Source: Aestuariibius violaceus (GTDB lineage: Bacteria > Pseudomonadota > Alphaproteobacteria > Rhodobacterales > Rhodobacteraceae). From it: 64,000 nucleotides of DNA. Position numbers and translations under genes: made by a program. Location of the stretch: contig NZ_JBFONT020000001.1 in the NCBI RefSeq assembly GCF_040779325.2, positions 372,001 to 436,000 on the forward strand, written 5' to 3'. The notes beneath the pieces were generated by a model. That model was not told the DNA's origin. It saw nothing but the letters and a program-made list of their open reading frames with translations, and did no database searches. Positions 27,899-35,636 of the stretch are shown in pieces (within the stretch, counting starts at the first letter, position 1; the number at the start of each line of letters is the position of its first letter).

Positions 27899-29344
27899 TC
27901 ACACCTGCGACGGCAGCCAGAGCACGATCGCCGGGAACGCCACCAGCAGCGCGATGGTAATCGCATCGGCGATGAAGAACGGTGTCACCCCACGGAACAC
28001 GTCGCCCACGCTGATATCGTCCCGCACGCCGGCCACCACGAAACAGTTCAGCCCGATCGGTGGCGTGATCAGACAGAACTCCGCCATCTTCACCACCAGG
28101 ATCCCGAACCAGATCGCGCACATCGGCCCCGACATGCCAAACGCCGCCTCCTCGGCCGACACGTTGATCCCGCCGTTCAGCGCCATCACCGCCGGGAACA
28201 CCACCGGCAGCGTCAACAGCAGCATCCCGATCGCATCCATGAACATGCCCAGCACGGCGTAGGCCAGCAGGATCATGATCAGCGTCAGCATCGGCGGCTG
28301 CGCGAGCGAGGTGATCCAGTCCGAAAACGCCCCCGGCAGATCGGCGAAACCCAGGAACCGCACATAGATCAGCACCCCCCAGATGATCGCAAAGATCATC
28401 GCGCTCAGCTTCGCCGTCTCCACAAGGGCCGACCGCAATTCCGGCCATTTCATCCCCTTGGCCAGCGCCATCAGCAGCACCACGAACGCCCCCAGCGCGC
28501 CGCCCTCCGTCGGCGTGCCCCAGGCGTCGCCGCCGATCAGCGTCGGAATCTCGGCCCCGAAGATCCGCACCGTCTCGGGGATCGGGTTGTAGACAAAGAA
28601 GAGGATGATGATGACGACGAAGAAGATCGGAAAGGCCGGCCCCAGCGACACGAACCGCTCCCGCCAGGTGAACCCGCCCACCGGTGGGCCGAATTTCGGC
28701 AAGGCCAGCGCCAGCCCCACGATCAGCAGGCCATAGACCAGGGCCGAGAACATGCCGGGGATGAAGCCCGCCAGCAGCAGCTTGCCCACATCCTGCTCCA
28801 CGATGATCGCGTAGATGACCAGGATCGCCGACGGCGGGATGAGAGAGGCCAGCGTGCCCCCCGCCGCCACGACCCCCGCCGCGAACCGCTTGTCATAGCC
28901 GACTTTCAGCATCTCGGGGATCGCGATCCGCGCAAACACCGCCGCCGTCGCCACCGAAGCGCCCGACACCGCGGCGAACCCCGCCGTCGCGAACACCGTC
29001 GACACGCCCAGCCCCCCCGGCAGCCACCCGACCCACCGCTTCGCCGCCTCGAACAACGCCCGCGTCAGCCCCGCGTAATAGGCGAGATAGCCAATCAGGA
29101 TGAAGGTCGGGATCAGGCTCAGCGCCTGGCTCGCCACCTTGGAATGGGGCACCTGTCCCGCCGTCTTGGCCGCAACCTCCACCGCCCAGAACAGCTCGTC
29201 CCCGGCATAGCCCTTGCGCGCCCAGAAGATCCAGACAAGCCCGATCAGCCCCGCCAGCGCCGCGGCGAACGCCACCCGCATCCCCAGAACGACCAGCACC
29301 AGCAGCCCGCCGGTCACCCACAGCCCGATTTCAAGCGGATCCAT
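27899..29344 (-). CDS. dctM: TRAP transporter large permease (DctM)
   Basis: 481 residues, about 12 hydrophobic segments, with DctM signatures such as GLGVSTVFATAGFAAVSGAS, TLASLIPPSAILVIYAI and ITPPIGLNCFVVAG. It forms the sodium-coupled channel of a TRAP importer. A large loop after segment 6 (PKFGPPVGGFTWRERF) is typical of DctM. The start overlaps the dctQ stop by one base (TGATG); the longer open frame upstream overlaps dctQ out of frame and is discarded. Confidence 0.95.
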   Translation of the reverse strand: MDPLEIGLWVTGGLLVLVVLGMRVAFAAALAGLIGLVWIFWARKGYAGDELFWAVEVAAKTAGQVPHSKVASQALSLIPTFILIGYLAYYAGLTRALFEAAKRWVGWLPGGLGVSTVFATAGFAAVSGASVATAAVFARIAIPEMLKVGYDKRFAAGVVAAGGTLASLIPPSAILVIYAIIVEQDVGKLLLAGFIPGMFSALVYGLLIVGLALALPKFGPPVGGFTWRERFVSLGPAFPIFFVVIIILFFVYNPIPETVRIFGAEIPTLIGGDAWGTPTEGGALGAFVVLLMALAKGMKWPELRSALVETAKLSAMIFAIIWGVLIYVRFLGFADLPGAFSDWITSLAQPPMLTLIMILLAYAVLGMFMDAIGMLLLTLPVVFPAVMALNGGINVSAEEAAFGMSGPMCAIWFGILVVKMAEFCLITPPIGLNCFVVAGVRDDISVGDVFRGVTPFFIADAITIALLVAFPAIVLWLPSQV

Positions 29345-29973
29345 CAATCGTTCCCCGAAACCGTGGCCGCTTCCCGTGCGGCGACCTCCGCCGCGCTCTC
29401 GACCAGCGGCACCGCGACGGGCTCCACCAGCCCCAGCACGAAGGCCCGCGCATAGCCCCAGAGCTGGATCACCAGCCGCAAGCACAACACGCCGAACGCC
29501 ACCGGCGCCAGCAGCTTCGCCGGCCAGATCGGCAGGCCGATATCCATCGTGCTGTCCCGGCTCCACATCGGCGCGCCAAAATCGAACGACCGGTCGAAAT
29601 GCGCCCACGACCCCCAGACCAGCAGCACCATCACCACAAGGATCAGGAACGTCGTCAGAAACTCCGCCGCCCAAAGCAGCCGCCCGCTGAAAGCGCCGAT
29701 CACGATATCCATCCGGATATGCCCGCCCAGCCGCTGGGTGTAGGCGACGCCCATGAAGGCGATCAGCGGCATCGCCTGCTCGATCCAGTCGACATAGCCC
29801 GGCACCGGCGCGTTCAGGAAATTCCGCCCGCCGACCGACGCGACGGCCAGGAACATCAGCCCCGCCACGGCAAGCCCGCTGATCAGCGCCAGCCACCCTT
29901 CGATCCGGAAGAGACCCCGATCGATGCGGCTCAGAACGCTGTCGTCCTCCAGGACCGAGGCCGCTCCCGCCAT
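29344..29973 (-). CDS. dctQ: TRAP transporter small permease (DctQ)
   Basis: 209 residues with four membrane helices (LISGLAVAGLMFLAVASV; QAMPLIAFMGVAYTQR; EFLTTFLILVVMVLLVWGS; KLLAPVAFGVLCLRLV) and the common DctQ GGHIRMDIV segment. GGGGAG precedes the ATG. It lies 60 bases after dctP. Confidence 0.93.
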   Translation of the reverse strand: MAGAASVLEDDSVLSRIDRGLFRIEGWLALISGLAVAGLMFLAVASVGGRNFLNAPVPGYVDWIEQAMPLIAFMGVAYTQRLGGHIRMDIVIGAFSGRLLWAAEFLTTFLILVVMVLLVWGSWAHFDRSFDFGAPMWSRDSTMDIGLPIWPAKLLAPVAFGVLCLRLVIQLWGYARAFVLGLVEPVAVPLVESAAEVAAREAATVSGND

Positions 29974-30033
29974 CGATGTCTCCCCGCGATTTGCAAAAGG
30001 GGCAGGGTGCGCCTCAGCGCACCCCTTCCGGTG

Positions 30034-31041
30034 TCAGCTTCCGTTCACCATCCCGGTGACGAGGTCGAAAAGCTCCTGCGCCGGCAGACCCGCCGCCTCG
30101 TTCTCCGAAATCCACGTCTCCGCCGCGGGCGCGGCCGCAGCCTCCCGGAACGCCGAGATCTCGTCGTCCGAGAACGAAACCTGCTCGATCCCCTTCTCTT
30201 CCAGAAGCGGCCCCCAGGCGGCCATCGTCTCGTTGTTGTAATAGTCGATATAGTGGTCGAGCGCTTCTTCCACCGATCCCAGCAGCGCCTCGCGGTGGTC
30301 GTCCGACAGGCCCTCCAGAGCATCCGTGTTCACCACGACCGGGCAGTTGACCGTGCCGGGGTTCAGGTTCGTCGTCCAGTACGTCGCGTTCTCGACCGTG
30401 CCGAAAGACATATGCGCATGCGGCGCGAAGCTGACCGAGTCGACGACGCCCGAATCCAGCGCCTGCCGGACCTCCGTCGCGCTCATCGAGGTCGGAACAG
30501 CCCCGATCGCCTCCATCGCCGCGCCGATGCCGCCGGTCGCCCGCACGCTCAGCCCCTCGAAATCGGCGAGCGTTGCCGGTGCATCGCCCACGCCGACGAA
30601 ATTGTATTGCGGCAGCGGCGACGGCATCAGCAGCGTCGCGTTCCACTGCGCCATCTCCTCGGCGACGGCGGGATGCTGATAGACCGCCATGGAGATCTCG
30701 CGCTCCTGCTCCAACGTCGTGACGCCCAGGAACGGCAACTCCAGTACCGTGATCGCCCGGTTCTTGTCCGGATGATAGCCCGCACAGAACTGCGCCATCT
30801 CGAACGCCCCGATCGAGATCCCGTCAAGGTTCTCGCGGTTGTTCGAGAGCCCCCCGTACGAGATGTTCAGCGTAAACTCCCCGCCCGTCTTCTCCTCGAC
30901 CAGCTCAGCCAGCCTCTCCACGTGTTCGGTAAAGGCCCGCCGCTGCCCCCAGAGTGAGACGTTCCACGTCTCGGCGAAGGTTTCTCCGGCAAAGGCAAAG
31001 GTCAGCGCCACCGTCGCGGCGCCCAGCTTCCAATTGGTCAT
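30034..31041 (-). CDS. dctP: TRAP transporter solute-binding protein (DctP)
   Basis: 335 residues with signal peptide (cleavage after ETFA, residue 23). DctP-type sequence including LSVRATGGIGAAMEAIGAVPTSM, where the conserved Arg (about 168) would grip a carboxylate. It therefore binds an organic acid, identity unknown. First gene of dctP-dctQ-dctM; GGGAGGA precedes the ATG. Confidence 0.94.
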   Translation of the reverse strand: MTNWKLGAATVALTFAFAGETFAETWNVSLWGQRRAFTEHVERLAELVEEKTGGEFTLNISYGGLSNNRENLDGISIGAFEMAQFCAGYHPDKNRAITVLELPFLGVTTLEQEREISMAVYQHPAVAEEMAQWNATLLMPSPLPQYNFVGVGDAPATLADFEGLSVRATGGIGAAMEAIGAVPTSMSATEVRQALDSGVVDSVSFAPHAHMSFGTVENATYWTTNLNPGTVNCPVVVNTDALEGLSDDHREALLGSVEEALDHYIDYYNNETMAAWGPLLEEKGIEQVSFSDDEISAFREAAAAPAAETWISENEAAGLPAQELFDLVTGMVNGS

Positions 31042-31154
31042 GTCATCCTCCCTGACGCGGGCATCTTCGGCCCATCTGCCGTGCAGCTTAACGAGCGATG
31101 ACGCAGAGGCAAGAGAACTGCCTTCCGCGAATACCCATTCGTCCAGAAACCCAC

Positions 31155-31219
31155 CCGCCCGGAATCAAGCGGCACCGCCGCGCCGGGCGAGCGCCTGACC
31201 GTCCCGCGGTCTGGCGCTC
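31155..31219 (+). repeat. Copy of dispersed repeat family R1
   Basis: Starts CGCCCGGAATCAAGCGGCAC and continues with CCGGGCGAGCGCCTGACCG and GCGGTCTGGCGCT, matching the minus strand of 23021-23088. It lies in the 31042-31287 gap upstream of dctP; apart from it I see nothing in that gap. Confidence 0.75.
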
Positions 31220-31287
31220 GTCCGGCGCTCTATCCAATCTCAACTGTTTCATAGGCGTAGGGTGGGTGAACCCGCGCCCCGCTCAAA

Positions 31288-31779
31288 TCACCCGCCCTGC
31301 GCCGCCACCATCTCGGCCACAACCGCCTCTGCAACCTGAAACCCGCCCTCCATCCCGTCCTGCCGCAACCGCACCCCCGCCAAAAGTTCCAGCGTATCCG
31401 CCGCCACGCTGCCGCCTTCCTCCACCAAAATCTCCCGGATGATCCGCTTGGCGACCGCCCGGTCGGCATCGCTCACCACCGCCTGCGCCGCCTCCGGCTC
31501 TCCCTCCAGATCGCCGCCCATCATCAGCGACCCGACCCAGTTCGAGACCGGCCAAAGCCCCTCGCGCCTCAGCGCCCAGATCCGCTGCCGCCCCTCCCGC
31601 TGGCTCTCCGCCAGACCCGCGCCCAGCAGAACCTTAAGATGCTGTGACACTGTCGGCTGGCTCACCCCCAGCCGCAACGCCAGCGCCCCCACGGCGATCG
31701 GCCCGCCCGCGAGAGCCTCGATCATCCGCCGCCGCGTCGGATCGCCCAACGCCCGAAACACCGCCCCCGGATCGTCCAT
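31288..31779 (-). CDS. ArsR-type winged-helix regulator
   Basis: 163 residues. The first 85 form an ArsR-type wHTH (FRALGDPTRRRMIEALAG, LGVSQPTVSQHLKVLLGAGLAESQREGRQRIWAL). No Cys metal-binding motif is present, so it is not a classic arsenic or metal sensor. The C-terminal half (RIIREILVEEGGSVAADTLELL) matches nothing I know. GGGAGG precedes the ATG at 31779. Repeats of CCTATnGG upstream may be its own operator. Confidence 0.85.
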   Translation of the reverse strand: MDDPGAVFRALGDPTRRRMIEALAGGPIAVGALALRLGVSQPTVSQHLKVLLGAGLAESQREGRQRIWALRREGLWPVSNWVGSLMMGGDLEGEPEAAQAVVSDADRAVAKRIIREILVEEGGSVAADTLELLAGVRLRQDGMEGGFQVAEAVVAEMVAAQGG

Positions 31780-31863
31780 GACACCTCCCATAAGCCACCG
31801 CCTATAGGTCACCAGAACCCATAGGCGCGGGCCGATGGATCGCCCACCCCGGTTAACCAAAGG

Positions 31864-32286
31864 CTACCCGACCGCGCGCAGGTATCTCCGCAGCTCCCGC
31901 TTCATGAAGCCGATGGCCTCGGGATGATCGAGGTAATCCTCCACGCTCATCAGCTCCAGCCGCTGCCCTTCGTCCCCCAGCCGCATCCCCGCCGCCCGGT
32001 CCGGCTCCAGATGGGCCGCGAAGAAGAACAGCCGGTTTCCCTTTGATGTCCGGTAATCCGCTTTACCCACAAGGTCTTGCGGCTCCAGCACCAGCGCCGT
32101 CTCCTCCCGCGTCTCGCGGATGGCCGTCTCCTCCGGCGTCTCGTCGCCCTCCCGTCCGCCACCGGGAAAATCCCACATCGCGGGGAACGGAATGTCGTCC
32201 CGGTCGTCGCGCAGCATCACCACCAGATGCGCGCCGACGAACACCGCAACCTTCGCGCCATGGAACTCCGCAACGCCTTCGTTCAC
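31864..32286 (-). CDS. Nudix hydrolase
   Basis: 140 residues. The Nudix box runs from GGGREGDETPEETAI into RETREETALVL: the three catalytic Glu are kept, but the Gly near the end of the consensus (EExGU) is Ala. The substrate, perhaps an oxidised nucleotide or nucleotide sugar, cannot be told. It is divergent from dinB, with four phased CCGAC units between the two, which hints at shared control with a DNA-repair gene. Confidence 0.87.
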   Translation of the reverse strand: MNEGVAEFHGAKVAVFVGAHLVVMLRDDRDDIPFPAMWDFPGGGREGDETPEETAIRETREETALVLEPQDLVGKADYRTSKGNRLFFFAAHLEPDRAAGMRLGDEGQRLELMSVEDYLDHPEAIGFMKRELRRYLRAVG

Positions 32287-32298
32287 CCTTCACCCCCT

Positions 32299-32336
32299 CC
32301 GACAAGAGTCCGACCGAAATCCGACGGAATGCCGAC
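32299..32336. repeat. Four GTCGG units phased at exactly 11 bp
   Basis: CCGAC starts at 32299, 32310, 32321 and 32332 (GTCGG on the minus strand), each 11 bases apart. The unit closest to dinB reads GTCGGCATTCC on the minus strand. The block lies 13 bases from the Nudix start and 39 from the dinB start. The same architecture recurs at 60167-60204. Confidence 0.85.
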
Positions 32337-32341
32337 AGCGT

Positions 32342-32369
32342 TTATTCCAAGACCGCAAAGCTTTACATA
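32342..32369 (+). promoter_or_regulatory. Predicted dinB promoter giving a leaderless transcript
   Basis: TACATA at 32364-32369 is a plausible -10, with TTATTC about 16 bases upstream as a weak -35. Transcription would begin 7 bases later, at the A of the dinB ATG (32376). No Shine-Dalgarno sequence is visible, which agrees with leaderless translation. Confidence 0.4.
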
Positions 32370-32375
32370 GCCCCC

Positions 32376-33629
32376 ATGCCCGCCCTCTGCCGAGATTGCC
32401 TCAAGACCTTTGAGACAGGCCCCCGCTGCCCGGTCTGCCGGTCTCCGCGCACTCTCAACCACCCGGAATTGTTCGATCTTTCCATTGCCCATATGGATTG
32501 CGACGCCTTCTTCGCCAGCGTCGAAAAACGCGACAATCCGGATCTCGCCGACAAGCCCGTCATCATCGGCGGCGGCCAGCGCGGCGTCGTCTCAACCGCT
32601 TGTTATGTCGCAAGAATTCGCGGCGTGAAGTCCGCCATGCCGATGTTCAAGGCGCTGAAACTCTGCCCCGAAGCGGTCATCGTCCGCCCCCGGTTCGACG
32701 CCTATGTCGAGGCGTCAAAAGCCATCCGCCAGATGATGGAGGATCTCACCCCCGCCGTCGAACCGCTCTCGCTCGACGAGGCGTTCATGGACCTCTCCGG
32801 CACCGCCAAACTGCACGGCGCCCCACCGGCCAAGCTCTTGGCGGGCCTGGTAAAAAGGATGAAATCCGAACTCGGCCTCACCGGCTCCATCGGGCTGTCG
32901 CACAACAAGTTTCTGGCCAAGGTCGCCTCCGATCTCGACAAGCCTCATGGCTTTGCGATCATTGGACAAAACGAAACCGAGGCCTTCCTCCGCCCCAAAT
33001 CCGTCCGCCTGATCTGGGGCATCGGCCCGGCCGCGCAGGAGACACTGGAAAAGGCCGGCATCCGCACCTTCGACGACCTCCACCGCTGGGACATCAAGGA
33101 TCTGCACGCCCGCTTCGGATCCATGGGCGACCGCCTCTGGCACCTCGCCCGCGGCCAGGATTACCGCGCCGTCTCGGCCAACCGGCCGGTCAAGGGGATC
33201 TCGAACGAAACCACCTTCCGCGAGGATACGAACGATCCCGGCATCCTCGACGGCCACATCTGGCGGATGTCCGAAAAGGTCGCCTCCCGCGCCAAGGCGA
33301 AAGACATCGCGGGCCGCGTCGTGACGCTCAAACTCAAGAAATCCAACCACAAATTGCTGACCCGCCGCCTCTCGCTCCGCCAGCCCACGCAGCTGGCCGA
33401 CACGATCTACCGCACCGCCCGCAGCCTCTTCGACCAGACCCCCGACGAAGGCCCCTACCGCCTTCTCGGTGTCGGCATTTCGGACCTGACCACCGCCGAT
33501 GGCGCCGACCTGAGCGGAGACCTCCTCGACCCCCAGGCCGAGGCCCGTACCAGGGCCGAGCGGGCGACCGACGCGATCCGCGACCGCTTCGGCACCGATG
33601 CCATCGTCAAGGGCCGCAGCCTGCGCTGA
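32376..33629 (+). CDS. dinB: DNA polymerase IV (Y family) with N-terminal zinc ribbon
   Basis: 417 residues. Residues 5-21 hold CRDC and CPVC, a CxxC-x9-CxxC knuckle absent from E. coli DinB. The polymerase then starts with IAHMDCDAFFASVE (catalytic Asp41), followed by YVARIRGVKSAMP and the SLDEAFMD motif, HhH-type thumb (LIWGIGPAAQETL) and the little-finger domain. It copies past damaged bases. No alphaproteobacterial LexA box (GTTC-N7-GTTC) is seen upstream; the phased GTCGG block is there instead. The C-terminus lacks an obvious beta-clamp QL(S/D)LF motif. Confidence 0.93.
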   Translation: MPALCRDCLKTFETGPRCPVCRSPRTLNHPELFDLSIAHMDCDAFFASVEKRDNPDLADKPVIIGGGQRGVVSTACYVARIRGVKSAMPMFKALKLCPEAVIVRPRFDAYVEASKAIRQMMEDLTPAVEPLSLDEAFMDLSGTAKLHGAPPAKLLAGLVKRMKSELGLTGSIGLSHNKFLAKVASDLDKPHGFAIIGQNETEAFLRPKSVRLIWGIGPAAQETLEKAGIRTFDDLHRWDIKDLHARFGSMGDRLWHLARGQDYRAVSANRPVKGISNETTFREDTNDPGILDGHIWRMSEKVASRAKAKDIAGRVVTLKLKKSNHKLLTRRLSLRQPTQLADTIYRTARSLFDQTPDEGPYRLLGVGISDLTTADGADLSGDLLDPQAEARTRAERATDAIRDRFGTDAIVKGRSLR

Positions 33630-33715
33630 CCCGCGCAACGTCCCGCACTTCAACGGATCGTTCAGCCGCAGAGTGTAATCCCCTCCGCGACACGAAAACC
33701 GGAGGATTGCGAAAA

Positions 33716-34576
33716 CTACTCCGCCGCGACCCGCTGCTCTGGCCGCCCGATATCTGCGATGTCCGAAACGATCCGCGTCATCAGCGCCTGGAACCCCTCG
33801 AAATCCGCGTTCGGCGTGATCGTCCGCTCATCCATATAGAGCGCCCGGTCGATCTCGATCTGAACCGCGTATTGCTGGCGTGACGGCCGCCCGTAGGTCT
33901 GAACGATATAGGCGCCGGCAAAGGGCATGTTCCGCACGACCCTGAGTCCCGCGTCCTGAAACGCCAGTTCGATTCGCGTCAGGACTGCCTCGCTCGCCGC
34001 CGCCCCGAACCGATCGCCAAGGACAACTTCGGGCCGCGGCATGCCGGGGGGCGAGATCCCGTCGAGCGCCTCGTGCGGCATCGAGTGGCAATCGACGAGA
34101 ATCGCCTCGCCGAACAGCGCGCGGCTCTCGTCCAGAAGGGTCTGAAGGCCGCGATGATAGGGATGCCAGACGGTATCCAGCCGCGCCTGCGCGTCTTCCC
34201 GAGAGATCTTTCCCCGATAGATCGGCCGCCCATTCGCCACAACGCGCGGGATAACCCCCAGGCCGCTGGCGATCCGCGGGTTGTGGCCCGACCGCCGAAC
34301 GCCTTGGATCAGCGCCGGGTCCAGCTCGTCCGGCGCCCGGTTCAGATCAACATAAGCTCTTGGCGCAGAAGCATAAATCAGCGGCGCGCCGACATCCTGC
34401 GCGGCCCCGAACAGCTCATCGACAAACGCGTCTTCCGATGACCGGATCTCGGTTTCGTCCAGAACGGCCCGGTCCAGAAACGCCTCGGGATAGGCCCGCC
34501 CGCTATGGGGAGAAGAGAACACGACGCTCGTGGACCGCATCCGCGGACGCTTGATCCTGCACGCCAATCGGGTCAT
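33716..34576 (-). CDS. N-formylglutamate amidohydrolase-family protein
   Basis: 286 residues. Signature blocks are VVFSSPHSGRAYPEAF, PRAYVDLNRAPDELD, LVDCHSMPHEAL and EIDRALYMDE, which carry the likely zinc ligands and catalytic residues of the HutG-type FGase family. The enzyme would release formate from N-formyl-L-glutamate in histidine degradation, but no hut genes are nearby, so it may act on another formylated or acylated amino acid. AGGAG precedes the ATG. Confidence 0.87.
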   Translation of the reverse strand: MTRLACRIKRPRMRSTSVVFSSPHSGRAYPEAFLDRAVLDETEIRSSEDAFVDELFGAAQDVGAPLIYASAPRAYVDLNRAPDELDPALIQGVRRSGHNPRIASGLGVIPRVVANGRPIYRGKISREDAQARLDTVWHPYHRGLQTLLDESRALFGEAILVDCHSMPHEALDGISPPGMPRPEVVLGDRFGAAASEAVLTRIELAFQDAGLRVVRNMPFAGAYIVQTYGRPSRQQYAVQIEIDRALYMDERTITPNADFEGFQALMTRIVSDIADIGRPEQRVAAE

Positions 34577-34729
34577 TCGCTCTCCTTCGCCTGCCGATAA
34601 ACTAGACCGAAAGGGACATTGTTCAAAAGCCCTTGCAGCACATCGCCCCCGCGTCTATAGACCGCCGGACCGGCGCGGCGACCTTTCCGCGTCCCTTTTC
34701 TTTGGGGCGACGGGTTGTGTGCCGGACAA

Positions 34730-34804
34730 GGGCGATTAGCTCAGCGGTAGAGCACTTCGTTGACATCGAAGGGGTCACTGGTTCGATCCCAGTATCGCCC
34801 ACCA
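34730..34804 (+). tRNA. tRNA-Val (GAC)
   Basis: 75 nt with encoded CCA. Acceptor GGGCGAT pairs with ATCGCCC; the anticodon loop TTGACAT gives GAC. The small antisense reading frame over it is the familiar artefact of tRNA complement translation. Confidence 0.97.
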
Positions 34805-34873
34805 TGGATCACCGTCCCGCAAGGGACCCCGAGGACCGAGCGGCCCAGCGCCGCGAGAAGAAGGAGAGGACCG

Positions 34874-34999
34874 ATGAAGGTCAGGAACTCGCTGCGCTCG
34901 CTCAAGAGCCGCCATCGCGATTGCCGCGTCGTGCGCCGGAAGGGCCGCGTCTACGTCATCAACAAGACCCAGCGCCGCTTCAAGGCCCGTCAGGGCTAA
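34874..34999 (+). CDS. rpmJ: 50S ribosomal protein L36
   Basis: 41 residues, the long zinc-free type usual in alphaproteobacteria: one Cys (17) instead of the C-C-C-H set, and a C-terminus ending TQRRFKARQG. AGGAGAGG precedes the ATG, and a terminator follows 25 bases after the stop. Confidence 0.95.
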   Translation: MKVRNSLRSLKSRHRDCRVVRRKGRVYVINKTQRRFKARQG

Positions 35000-35023
35000 G
35001 TCTAAGCGCGACCAAGGTTTTCC

Positions 35024-35050
35024 AAGGGCTGCCCATCCGGCGGCCCTTTT
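35024..35050 (+). terminator. Terminator of rpmJ
   Basis: Stem AAGGGCTGCC with GGCGGCCCTT (one G-T pair), followed by TTTT. Confidence 0.8.
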
Positions 35051-35063
35051 CATTTGTACCGGT

Positions 35064-35118
35064 CGCGGGATGGCGGGCGGGGCGATGCCGGAGGCGAGCG
35101 CCGTACCGTCATCCCACC
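35064..35118 (+). repeat. Copy of dispersed repeat family R3
   Basis: GCGGGATGGCGGGCGGGGCG at one end, with CCGTCATCCC able to fold back on GGGATGGCGG. It shares the first part with 47063-47115. Lies between rpmJ and iorA. Confidence 0.6.
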
Positions 35119-35176
35119 ACCCCCTTGGCGGCCCAGGACCGCAGGTCCATACTGGGCAAAGCAGGGAGGATGGCAC

Positions 35177-35635
35177 ATGCAGATCACCGTCAACGGCACG
35201 TCCCACGAGGTCGATGTCGACCCGCAGATGCCGCTCCTCTGGGTCCTGCGTGACACGCTCGGCATCACCGGCCCGAAATACGGCTGCGGCGTCGCCTATT
35301 GCGGCGCCTGCACCGTCCATATCGATGGCGAGGCGGTCCGCGCCTGCTCCCTTCCGGTCGACAGCGTCTGGGGCGAGATCACGACGATCGAAGGTCTCGG
35401 CCAGCCCGGCAACCTCCACCCCGTTCAAGAGGCTTGGGAGGCACATCAGGTCGCCCAATGCGGCTATTGTCAGTCCGGCCAGATCATGACCGCCGCGGCC
35501 TTCCTCAACGAACTTCCGGACCCCACCGATGAAGACATCGACCAGGCGATGGGCAATAACCTCTGCCGCTGCGGCACCTATCCCCGCATCCGCGCGGCCG
35601 TGAAGGACGCCGCCAACCGGCTGAAGGAGGCGTAA
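35177..35635 (+). CDS. Iron-sulfur subunit of a xanthine-oxidase-family dehydrogenase (IorA-like)
   Basis: 152 residues. The plant-type [2Fe-2S] centre uses Cys37, 42, 45 and 57 (GCGVAYCGACTVHI); the second uses Cys95, 98, 130 and 132 (QCGYCQSGQ, NNLCRCGTYPRI). The length and layout match isoquinoline 1-oxidoreductase alpha subunits. It moves electrons from the molybdenum centre of the next gene to an acceptor. GGGAGGA precedes the ATG at 35177. The next gene begins 1 base after its stop. Confidence 0.92.
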   Translation: MQITVNGTSHEVDVDPQMPLLWVLRDTLGITGPKYGCGVAYCGACTVHIDGEAVRACSLPVDSVWGEITTIEGLGQPGNLHPVQEAWEAHQVAQCGYCQSGQIMTAAAFLNELPDPTDEDIDQAMGNNLCRCGTYPRIRAAVKDAANRLKEA

Positions 35636-35636
35636 G

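Noticed and set aside
27743..29455. A 570-residue plus-strand frame antisense to dctM
   Set aside because: Extremely Arg/His/Gln-rich, with no domains; it crosses the intergenic repeat and dctQ.
32299..32336. Phased GTCGG units as a CRISPR array
   Set aside because: The unit is only 11 bases with no unique spacers, and no cas genes are present.
32200..32376. LexA/SOS box for dinB
   Set aside because: I looked for GTTC-N7-GTTC and found none; GAAC and GTTC are present but at the wrong spacing.
33677..33712. Inverted repeat between dinB and the amidohydrolase gene as a terminator
   Set aside because: The stem has a bulge and a 12-base loop with no T-run; too weak to list.
34623..34805. A 60-residue minus-strand frame over tRNA-Val (GDTGIEPVTP)
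   Set aside because: Another tRNA-complement artefact with no ribosome site.
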